From assembly GCA_007570945.1 (NCBI GenBank), contig RKSH01000136.1, positions 1-14,123 on the forward strand: 14,123 nt of DNA. The letters run 5' to 3'. Source of the DNA: Gammaproteobacteria bacterium. GTDB taxonomy: Bacteria; Pseudomonadota; Gammaproteobacteria; Arenicellales; Spongiicolonaceae. Of the stretch, positions 8,282-14,123 are shown piece after piece. Every line of letters begins with the position of its first letter. Position 1 is the stretch's first letter. Under the pieces are notes generated by a model that ran no database searches, had not been told where the DNA came from, and saw only the letters and a list, made by a program, of their open reading frames with translations. A program made the position numbers and the translations under genes.

Positions 8282-9822
8282 CAGCCCAAATCAACCCGTC
8301 CGAAATCAGCGACTTAATCCGCCAGCGCATCAAGAATTTTGACGCCGCCGCCGAGGCGCGCACCGAGGGCAGCGTGGTTTCCCTCACCGACGGCATCGTC
8401 CGCATCCACGGCCTGGCCGACGCCATGCAGGGCGAGATGCTGGAGTTCCCCGGCAATGTGCGCGGGCTGGCGCTTAACCTTGAGCAGGACTCGGTGGGCG
8501 CCGTGGTGCTCGGCGACTACGAGCACATCTCCGAGGGTGACACCGTGCAGTGCACCGGCCGCATCCTTGAGGTGCCGGTGGGCGAGGGCCTCTTGGGGCG
8601 CGTGGTGGACGCCCTCGGCGCGCCGGTGGACGGCAAGGGGCCGGTGGAATACGCCGGCACCTCGCCCATCGAGAAAGTGGCGCCGGGAGTCATCGCCCGG
8701 CAGTCGGTGTCGCAGCCGGTGCAGACCGGACTCAAGTCCATCGACTCCATGGTGCCGGTGGGCCGTGGCCAGCGCGAATTGATTATCGGTGACCGCCAAA
8801 CCGGCAAGACCGCGGTCGCCATCGACACCATCATCAACCAGAAAGACACCGGCATTAAGTGCATCTATGTGGCCATCGGCCAGAAAGCGTCTTCGGTGGC
8901 CAACGTGGTGCACAAACTGGAGGAGCACGGCGCCATGGCGCACACCATCGTGGTCTCGGCCAGCGCCGCCGACAGCGCCGCCATGCAGTTCATCGCGCCC
9001 TACGGCGGCTGCACCATGGGCGAATACTTCCGCGACCGCGGCGAGGACGCGCTCATCATCTACGACGACCTCACCAAGCAGGCCTGGGCCTACCGCCAGG
9101 TGTCGCTGCTGTTGCGCCGGCCGCCGGGGCGCGAGGCCTATCCCGGCGACGTCTTCTACCTGCACTCGCGCCTGCTGGAGCGCGCGGCGCGGGTGAACGC
9201 CGAATACGTGGAAAAGTTCACCGACGGCAAGGTCAAGGGCCGCACCGGCTCGCTGACCGCGCTGCCGATTATTGAAACCCAGGCCGGCGACGTGTCGGCT
9301 TTCGTGCCCACCAACGTGATTTCCATCACCGACGGCCAGATTTACCTTGAGAGCGACCTGTTCAACGCCGGCATCCGCCCGGCCATCAACGCCGGCCTGT
9401 CGGTGTCGCGGGTGGGCGGCGCGGCGCAGACCAAAATCATTAAAAAACTCGGCGGCGGCATCCGCCTGGCGCTGGCGCAGTTCCGCGAGTTGGCGGCATT
9501 CGCCCAGTTCGCCTCGGACCTGGACGAAGCCACGCGCAAACAATTGGAGCGCGGCGAGCGCGTCACCGAAATGATGAAGCAAAAACAATACTCCACCCAG
9601 TCGGTGGCCGAGATGGCGCTGTCGCTGTTCGCCGTGAACGAGGGCTACCTGGACGAGGTGGAGGCCGGCAAGGTGGTGGCCTTCGAGGAAGCCCTCCAAG
9701 CCCACGCCCGCGCCAACCACGCCGACCTCCTCTCCACCATCAACCAGAGCGCCGACTACAACGACGACATCGCCGCCAAAATGAAAACGGCGGTGGATGA
9801 TTTTGTGAAGAACCGGAGCTGA
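8278..9822 (+). CDS. atpA: F1Fo ATP synthase subunit alpha
   Basis: 514 residues, full length. Alpha is the non-catalytic nucleotide-binding subunit of the F1 hexamer. The start resembles the E. coli N-terminus (I-N-P-S-E-I-S-D-L-I-R-Q-R-I). The Walker A motif G-D-R-Q-T-G-K-T is at about residues 171-178. A-L-I-I-Y-D-D-L-T-K-Q-A-W-A-Y-R-Q and L-L-L-R-R-P-P-G-R-E-A follow. S-V-S-R-V-G-G-A-A-Q-T-K carries the arginine that reaches into the catalytic site. The C-terminal helical domain ends D-Y-N-D-D-I, then V-D-D-F-V-K-N-R-S. GAGGAG at 8267-8272, inside ybbJ, is a strong ribosome binding site. The gene looks intact and functional. It is followed not by atpG but by a lower-GC insert; the real atpG begins about 3.56 kb downstream. 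Confidence 0.98.
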   Translation: MTAQINPSEISDLIRQRIKNFDAAAEARTEGSVVSLTDGIVRIHGLADAMQGEMLEFPGNVRGLALNLEQDSVGAVVLGDYEHISEGDTVQCTGRILEVPVGEGLLGRVVDALGAPVDGKGPVEYAGTSPIEKVAPGVIARQSVSQPVQTGLKSIDSMVPVGRGQRELIIGDRQTGKTAVAIDTIINQKDTGIKCIYVAIGQKASSVANVVHKLEEHGAMAHTIVVSASAADSAAMQFIAPYGGCTMGEYFRDRGEDALIIYDDLTKQAWAYRQVSLLLRRPPGREAYPGDVFYLHSRLLERAARVNAEYVEKFTDGKVKGRTGSLTALPIIETQAGDVSAFVPTNVISITDGQIYLESDLFNAGIRPAINAGLSVSRVGGAAQTKIIKKLGGGIRLALAQFRELAAFAQFASDLDEATRKQLERGERVTEMMKQKQYSTQSVAEMALSLFAVNEGYLDEVEAGKVVAFEEALQAHARANHADLLSTINQSADYNDDIAAKMKTAVDDFVKNRS

Positions 9823-9853
9823 TGATGACGTCCCATCAACCGAGCATGCAAGC

Positions 9854-11692
9854 ATGAATGCCCGGCGTCTACCCACCCCAAGTTGTGGCGGTCAAGATAA
9901 AAACAACCGCATCGCGCTGATGCTGATGCTGGGGCCGTTGGTGGCGTATTCAACGGTTTCGCTCTTTTTCTCGCTTGGCAATGCAGTGGCAGCGCCTTTC
10001 CTGTTTGTTGCCATTGTAAAATTTTTTATTTCGTTGACGTTGGTTATTTATCTGTTGATTGCCGCTGGCAAGAAGATGACGACTATCGTTGCCGGCACTA
10101 AGAGCCACTGGCGCAGTTGGAAGTTGGCGGGCGTAACTTTGGGGCAAACCAATGATGTTTTCCTCGCCTTTTCGCTATTGTATATTGATGTCGCTGTAGC
10201 AAGTATTCTTGCGGCAGCACGACCGTTCTTCTATACGCTTATTGTGTCGCGGGCGTTTAATCGTCAAGGCCGCTATGAAAAAATCACCGGCGGGAAGTGG
10301 GCGCTTACCCTGCTCGCTGTGGTGGGTTGCGGGTTGGTCATCGCCAGCCAAAGTCGATATTTTGGCGCGGGCCTCACCTTTGCTACATTGATAGGTGTGC
10401 TATTGGCACTGGCAAATCCGTTGTTTAGCGGTTTTACTTCGCTATCCCTCAAGTGGGGCACCGATGTCAGCACAGCATTGGGCGACGAAGACACCGAGTC
10501 GCTGTTCCCGTTAGTCGGCGCGGCAATCGGGCTTTTTGCTAGCTCAATCCTATTCTTTGCGATTGGGTATTTCTTGCAAGAAAGTTTTGGTGCCCTCGGG
10601 TTTGGTGGTGTTGCGATGGCCGTCGGCTACGCCGTAATCGCTGGCGGATTGGGAGATACCCTTCATCGCTCGGCACTCTTGAAGACCTCCAACCTTGGCG
10701 TCAATTCATTGGGGTTTTTTCAACCGGCCCTGGCAATAGTCTGGCTCGGTGCATTCCCGTTAATCCCGCAAGTGGATTGGCTTCTTCATGCCATCCACTT
10801 GCAAGTAGACTTCCCATTAATCACGGTGCCGCATGTGGATTGGCTCATTGCCGGTTGCATTGCCGTCGTTGCCGCCAATCTGTTGCTGAACTTTCGGGCA
10901 TCCGACCGCATCGCCTACAAGGCACTGGTGATAATCCTTTGGGCATCGGGGTTGTTCGTGTATTTACACGACGGCGTTGTGGCACCGCATTATTTTGCGG
11001 TCGTGAACACGGCGGCGTTGGTCTTCGTTTTGCTGTTGACTTTTCGCATGGAGCGCTTGATTCGGCGCACCGCCGATGAGGAAAACAATGCATTCACGGT
11101 GTTTCGGCAACTGGAAACCTTGGTGCGCTACGAGCGTATCAAAGCGGAAGTGCTGGAAGGAATTAAGGAGATTGATAAGCACCGCAAGGTCGGCGAACTG
11201 CGCAATGCGTATCGGAGGGTTAAAGACCTACTGCACAAGGCGCGCGATGAACCCACTGGCGGCGACACGCGGATGGCGGACAAGCTGGAACGCATTGAAT
11301 CCGCAGTGGACAAACTGGCGCACTCCAAACAACAAGGCACCAACTTCGGCGAGTTTCTGGCGCTCGGCGCGATCGGAGTGATTCTGGCAGGGTTGTTGCT
11401 GTTTTTCACCGCGCCCGACCTCGGTGCCTACCCCGGCTACGGCTTCATGGTGGAGTTGATGTCGTTTGTGCTGGCGTCCATCATTGTATTCCTGCTTTTC
11501 AACATGTGGGATTTGGAGCGCGACCGCCGCCGGCCAATCCTCTTTAAGGAGAAAGACGGCCGATATCATGTCCATTTTTGGGATGATCGAGATGCAGACG
11601 ACGCCCATCTCGAACGCCGCATTTCCATAATCATCTGCCTCGCTATGGTCGTTGCCTATGGCGCGCTCCTTTACTACAAGTGGCTGCTTTAA
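9854..11692 (+). CDS. DMT/EamA-like multi-spanning membrane protein with coiled-coil and extra membrane C-terminal region
   Basis: 612 residues. Residues about 20-345 resemble the ten-helix drug/metabolite transporter fold. An A-A-R-P-F-F-Y-T-L stretch ends the first half and L-G-F-F-Q-P-A-L-A-I-V-W-L-G the second. Two more membrane helices (about 353-393) lead to a charged, probably coiled-coil segment of about 100 residues (396-496; R-Y-E-R-I-K-A-E-V-L-E, K-L-E-R-I-E-S-A-V-D-K-L). Two further helices (about 498-550) and a terminal one (590-612) follow. Ordinary EamA proteins have about 300 residues, so the second half is an addition of unknown role. GC content and third-position GC are clearly lower than in the flanking genes, which suggests transfer. 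No good ribosome binding site precedes the ATG, so the start is uncertain. Substrate unknown. Confidence 0.75.
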   Translation: MNARRLPTPSCGGQDKNNRIALMLMLGPLVAYSTVSLFFSLGNAVAAPFLFVAIVKFFISLTLVIYLLIAAGKKMTTIVAGTKSHWRSWKLAGVTLGQTNDVFLAFSLLYIDVAVASILAAARPFFYTLIVSRAFNRQGRYEKITGGKWALTLLAVVGCGLVIASQSRYFGAGLTFATLIGVLLALANPLFSGFTSLSLKWGTDVSTALGDEDTESLFPLVGAAIGLFASSILFFAIGYFLQESFGALGFGGVAMAVGYAVIAGGLGDTLHRSALLKTSNLGVNSLGFFQPALAIVWLGAFPLIPQVDWLLHAIHLQVDFPLITVPHVDWLIAGCIAVVAANLLLNFRASDRIAYKALVIILWASGLFVYLHDGVVAPHYFAVVNTAALVFVLLLTFRMERLIRRTADEENNAFTVFRQLETLVRYERIKAEVLEGIKEIDKHRKVGELRNAYRRVKDLLHKARDEPTGGDTRMADKLERIESAVDKLAHSKQQGTNFGEFLALGAIGVILAGLLLFFTAPDLGAYPGYGFMVELMSFVLASIIVFLLFNMWDLERDRRRPILFKEKDGRYHVHFWDDRDADDAHLERRISIIICLAMVVAYGALLYYKWLL

Positions 11693-11711
11693 GCGGCGCA
11701 CCGTTCTGCGT

Positions 11712-11717
11712 TATAAT
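11712..11717 (+). promoter_or_regulatory. Candidate -10 box (TATAAT) before the methyltransferase gene
   Basis: A perfect TATAAT stands in the 131-base gap after the transporter gene. A poor -35 candidate (TTTAAG at 11688-11693) lies 18 bases upstream. It could give the methyltransferase and downstream genes, including atpG, their own promoter, which would matter because atpG is far from any original atp promoter. The same gap holds an imperfect hairpin at 11770-11793 with no T-run. Confidence 0.35.
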
Positions 11718-11745
11718 CCACTTTTCCCAACCGGTTTAATTCAAA

Positions 11746-11808
11746 ATGCCAGGCGCGAAACAGATTAGCCCCCCAACCGAGAGTGTTGGAGGGACATCGG
11801 CGGTTTAG
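11746..11808 (+). pseudogene. Possible 5' remnant of atpG
   Basis: A short frame starts M-P-G-A-K-Q-I-S and stops after 20 codons. The first 15 bases match the true atpG start at 13380 in 14 positions, and the first 24 match in 19. The true gene reads M-P-G-A-K-E-I-R. After that the similarity ends. On length alone chance is possible. The position, downstream of atpA in a locus that should have atpG there, makes a broken atpG start reasonable. It is probably not functional. Confidence 0.35.
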
Positions 11809-11823
11809 GCGGCCCGATAAACG

Positions 11824-12783
11824 ATGTCCAACCACGTCTCGACAGCCCGGAACCAAATCCTTCTCGGCGACAACCTGCCGCACTTGCGGCGGATGGCGGA
11901 TGCGTCGGCGGCGTTGATTTATATCGACCCGCCGTTCAACACCGGCCGGATGCAACGGCGCACGCGCATTAAAACCACGGCGGTGGCGGCGGCGACAGCG
12001 GGCCAAAGTGACGGTGGCGACCGCACCGGCTTCGGCGGGCGACGGTATGCAACCGAGGTCATCGACGACGGCGACAAAGGTTATGCCGATTCGTTCGACG
12101 ATTACATTGGATTTTTGCGCCCGCGGTTAATCGAGGCGCATCGCATCTTGACCGCCACCGGCAGTTTGTTCTTCCACATCGACTGGCGCGAGTCGGCGCG
12201 CTGCCGGTTGTTGTTGGAGGAAGTTTTCGGCGGCGCGCGTCATTGCATCAACGAAATTATCTGGGTATACGACTTCGGCGCGCGGTCGAAGAGTCGGTGG
12301 TCACCGAAACACGACAACATTTACTGGTTCGCCAAAAACCCCGCCGATTACACCTTCAACTTCGACGCCATCGACCGCATTCCATACCTCGCGCCGGGCC
12401 TGGCCGGCGCCGCCAAAGCCGCGCGCGGCAAAACCCCGACCGACGCTTGGTGGCAGACCATCGTGCCGACCAACGGCGCGGAGAAAACCGGCTACCCAAC
12501 GCAAAAACCGCGCGTGATTCTGGAGCGCATCGTGCGCGTCCACTCCAACCCCGGCGACACCGTGCTGGACTTCTTCGCCGGCAGCGGCACCACCGGCGCC
12601 GCCGCGGCAAAGCACGGCCGGCGGTTTGTGTTAATCGACGAAAACCCCGAAGCCGTTCGCGTGATGCGGCAACGGTTGGACGGGTCGGCGAATACAAGTC
12701 CGCCGACGCGCAACAAGCCGCGGCCGGTGCATGCGCGGGAATTTCATGGGGTCGCGGGCGCGGCGGAGGCCCAGGCGCGATGA
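11824..12783 (+). CDS. Site-specific DNA methyltransferase, beta class (probably adenine-N6)
   Basis: 319 residues. The catalytic motif D-P-P-F-N (residues 35-39) comes before the S-adenosylmethionine motif F-A-G-S-G-T-T (about 251-257). This order defines the beta class. D-P-P-F favours N6-adenine over N4-cytosine methylation. Between them lie S-L-F-F-H-I-D-W-R-E, the family stretch E-I-I-W-V-Y-D-F-G-A-R-S-K-S-R-W with K-H-D-N-I-Y-W-F, and Y-P-T-Q-K-P near 224. The last 30 or so residues (after R-V-M-R-Q-R-L) look like a disordered tail. No restriction endonuclease is adjacent, so it appears to be an orphan methylase for gene regulation or a remnant of a defence system. The target sequence cannot be read from the protein. 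The stop overlaps the next gene (ATGA). Confidence 0.9.
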   Translation: MSNHVSTARNQILLGDNLPHLRRMADASAALIYIDPPFNTGRMQRRTRIKTTAVAAATAGQSDGGDRTGFGGRRYATEVIDDGDKGYADSFDDYIGFLRPRLIEAHRILTATGSLFFHIDWRESARCRLLLEEVFGGARHCINEIIWVYDFGARSKSRWSPKHDNIYWFAKNPADYTFNFDAIDRIPYLAPGLAGAAKAARGKTPTDAWWQTIVPTNGAEKTGYPTQKPRVILERIVRVHSNPGDTVLDFFAGSGTTGAAAAKHGRRFVLIDENPEAVRVMRQRLDGSANTSPPTRNKPRPVHAREFHGVAGAAEAQAR

Positions 12784-13178
12784 AAATCAAACTGGAAAGC
12801 GTCTTTATTTCCGACTTGGACAAGGCGCTGGCGTTTTATGTGGATGTGCTGGGCTTTGTCAAAAAGCGCGATATGCCGCTCGGCGACACGCGGCTTGTGA
12901 CCGTGGTTTCACCCGATGAGCCGGATGGCGCCGAGTTGCTGCTGGAGCCGAACGGCGAACACCCGGCGACCCGGGCGTATAAGCGGGCGATTTATGACGA
13001 GGGTATTCCGCTGACCGCGTTTTTGGTGGATAATGTCGAGTCCGAATACGCGAGATTGAAGGCGCGAGGCGTCTCGTTTCGCTCGGGCCCGGCGTTATGC
13101 GGCGATACAATGACCGCCGTGTTTGACGACACATGCGGCAACCTGATTATGATTTATCAGGCCGCCGATGAACAGTGA
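12780..13178 (+). CDS. VOC-superfamily (glyoxalase/bleomycin-resistance fold) protein
   Basis: 132 residues, the standard length for a single-polypeptide VOC protein with two beta-alpha-beta-beta-beta halves. Visible pattern: F-I-S-D-L-D-K-A-L-A-F-Y-V-D-V-L-G-F-V-K-K, then T-V-V-S-P-D-E-P-D-G-A-E-L-L-L-E-P. The second half has L-K-A-R-G-V-S-F and V-F-D-D-T-C-G-N-L-I. The usual first-strand histidine ligand is not obvious, so a metal-dependent lyase activity is uncertain. Many members of this subgroup have no known substrate. The ATG overlaps the methyltransferase stop, and GGAGG at 12765-12769 is the ribosome binding site. A longer upstream frame exists but runs through the methyltransferase and is rejected. 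Confidence 0.9.
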   Translation: MKIKLESVFISDLDKALAFYVDVLGFVKKRDMPLGDTRLVTVVSPDEPDGAELLLEPNGEHPATRAYKRAIYDEGIPLTAFLVDNVESEYARLKARGVSFRSGPALCGDTMTAVFDDTCGNLIMIYQAADEQ

Positions 13179-13206
13179 ACGACACTTATCACTCCGGTAA
13201 AAAATC

Positions 13207-13380
13207 ATGCAGTGCAACATCGTGGAAATCATCGGCGCGGTGGTCGATGTGCAGTTCCCGCAGGGCGCGGTGCCGCGGGTGTATGACGCGCTGACCATCG
13301 CCGGCGGCGGCTTGGCCATGGAAACGGGAGCCGGCCCGCGCAAAATCATGGAATCGTTCAAGGCAAAGGGGGGTTACTGA
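13207..13380 (+). CDS. 57-codon chimeric frame: AtpD N-terminus joined to an AtpA-like C-terminal tail
   Basis: Residues 1-39 are the start of ATP synthase beta: I-V-E-I-I-G-A-V-V-D-V-Q-F-P then A-V-P-R-V-Y-D-A-L, nearly identical to E. coli AtpD over that stretch. After A-M-E the similarity stops, and 18 residues follow that end K-I-M-E-S-F-K-A-K-G-G-Y. This lines up with the E. coli AtpA end G-I-L-D-S-F-K-A-T-Q-S-W (recalled, not searched). Its stop codon shares one base with the atpG ATG (TGATG), as a last piece of atpA before atpG would. It lacks every catalytic part of beta (no Walker A) and cannot be a working subunit. It may survive as a translated leader that supplies the atpG ribosome binding site. 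The alpha part is less certain than the beta part. Confidence 0.75.
   Translation: MQCNIVEIIGAVVDVQFPQGAVPRVYDALTIAGGGLAMETGAGPRKIMESFKAKGGY
13368..13373 (+). promoter_or_regulatory. atpG ribosome binding site inside the chimeric frame
   Basis: A run of six G after AAA, ending 6 bases before the atpG ATG at 13380. It lies within the last codons of the beta/alpha chimera. Translation of that frame would bring ribosomes directly to the atpG start, where stop and start overlap. Confidence 0.6.
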
Positions 13381-14123
13381 TGCCCGGCGCGAAAGAAATC
13401 CGCACTAAAATCAAAAGCATCCAGAACACGCAAAAAATCACCAAAGCCATGGAAATGGTGGCGGCGAGCAAGATGCGGCGGGCGCAGGAGCGGATGTTGG
13501 CGGCGCGGCCCTACGCGCGGCGCATCCGCGGCGTGATGGCGCACCTGGCCCATGCGCACCCGGAATACCGCCACCCCTGGCTGGCCGAGCGCGAGCCGCG
13601 GCGGGTGGGTTTTGTGGTGGTCAGCACCGACCGCGGCTTGTGCGGCGGGCTGAATGTGAATCTGTTCCGCGCCGTGGTGGGCGCCGTTTCCGAATGGCGC
13701 GGACGCGGCGCGGAGGTGGACTTCACCGTCATTGGCGCCAAGGGACTCGGATTCTTCCGCCGCCTCGGCGGCAATGTGGTGTCGCACGCAACCCAGCTCG
13801 GCGATGCGCCGGCGCTGGCCGACTTAATCGGCGCCATCAAGGTGATGCTGGATTTCTACGACGAGGGGAAACTGGACCGCATCTTCATGGTGCACAACGA
13901 TTTCGTCAACACCATGACCCAGTCACCGCTGGTGGAGCAACTCCTCCCCGTCACCTTGCACCGGCCCGAGGCGCAACTGCAGCACCACTGGGACTACATC
14001 TACGAGCCGGACTCAAAGGAAGTCTTGGACGCGCTGATGCTGCGCTATCTGGAGTCGCTGGTGTACCAGGGCGTGGTGGAAAACATCGCCAGCGAACAGG
14101 CCGCCAGAATGGTCGCCATGAAA
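13380..14123 (+). CDS. atpG: F1Fo ATP synthase subunit gamma (3' end outside window)
   Basis: 248 codons are present; the full family length is about 287, so about 40 residues lie beyond the edge. Gamma is the central rotor shaft of F1. The start M-P-G-A-K-E-I-R-T-K-I-K-S-I-Q-N-T-Q-K-I is followed by T-K-A-M-E-M-V-A-A-S-K-M-R-R, the conserved N-terminal helix. Further signatures are V-V-S-T-D-R-G-L-C-G-G-L-N, L-D-F-Y-D-E-G-K-L-D-R and W-D-Y-I-Y-E-P-D. V-Y-Q-G-V-V-E-N-I-A-S-E-Q-A-A-R-M stands at the window end. All match gammaproteobacterial AtpG. It follows the chimeric frame with a one-base stop/start overlap. The gene looks intact as far as seen; an intact atpD would be expected next. Confidence 0.97.
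   Translation, partial: MPGAKEIRTKIKSIQNTQKITKAMEMVAASKMRRAQERMLAARPYARRIRGVMAHLAHAHPEYRHPWLAEREPRRVGFVVVSTDRGLCGGLNVNLFRAVVGAVSEWRGRGAEVDFTVIGAKGLGFFRRLGGNVVSHATQLGDAPALADLIGAIKVMLDFYDEGKLDRIFMVHNDFVNTMTQSPLVEQLLPVTLHRPEAQLQHHWDYIYEPDSKEVLDALMLRYLESLVYQGVVENIASEQAARMVAMK

Noticed and set aside
8314..9876. 520-codon antisense frame over atpA
   Set aside because: Gly/His/Val-rich mirror of a highly conserved gene; a codon-bias artefact.
11770..11793. Hairpin as a terminator after the transporter gene
   Set aside because: The stem has a bulge and no T-run follows.
12243..12779. Upstream extension of the VOC protein to 311 codons
   Set aside because: It runs out of frame through the methyltransferase and is Arg-rich; the ATG at 12780 has GGAGG and a normal family start.
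1..14123. CRISPR arrays, tRNA or rRNA genes, transposases or insertion-sequence ends
   Set aside because: No regularly spaced direct repeats, cloverleaf patterns, rRNA signatures or transposase motifs were seen. The repeats at 1-5703 are protein-domain repeats.

Overview
This window looks like a GC-rich gammaproteobacterial chromosome. AtpH, AtpA, AtpG and the SPFH/NfeD pair read most like their E. coli counterparts. No replicon marker, rRNA or tRNA is visible, so a finer placement is not possible.

Left part (1-5703, minus strand): one uninterrupted reading frame of at least 1901 codons. It begins with a signal peptide and runs off the left edge. It encodes a giant secreted or surface protein built from Calx-beta-like repeats, each ending in a variant of D-D/N-N-L-N-E-x-x-E-T. 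Inside it lies an in-frame super-repeat with a period of about 1.17-1.19 kb. Bases 5704-6075 separate it from the divergently transcribed plus-strand genes.

Right part (6076-14123, plus strand): a rearranged F1Fo ATP synthase locus. The usual order is atpB-E-F-H-A-G-D-C. Here atpH comes first, with no atpB, E or F before it. A qmcA-ybbJ pair (SPFH and NfeD membrane proteins) follows, then atpA. The qmcA/ybbJ and ybbJ/atpA junctions are 4-base stop/start overlaps (GTGA, ATGA), so alpha-subunit synthesis is probably translationally coupled to the membrane-protein pair. Between atpA and atpG lie about 3.5 kb of foreign material. This holds a lower-GC DMT-like transporter with an extra coiled-coil and membrane extension, an orphan beta-class DNA methyltransferase and a VOC (glyoxalase-fold) protein. 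It ends in a 57-codon frame that starts as the AtpD (beta) N-terminus and ends like an AtpA (alpha) C-terminus. That short frame overlaps the atpG start and carries its Shine-Dalgarno sequence. atpG is cut by the right edge.

Short atpG-start look-alikes occur just after atpA (9858) and just after the transporter (11746). With the beta/alpha chimera, they suggest that the atpA-atpG junction has been duplicated, broken and refilled. The split ATP synthase locus and its hybrid mini-gene are the most unusual features here. The giant repeat protein and the transporter fusion come next.
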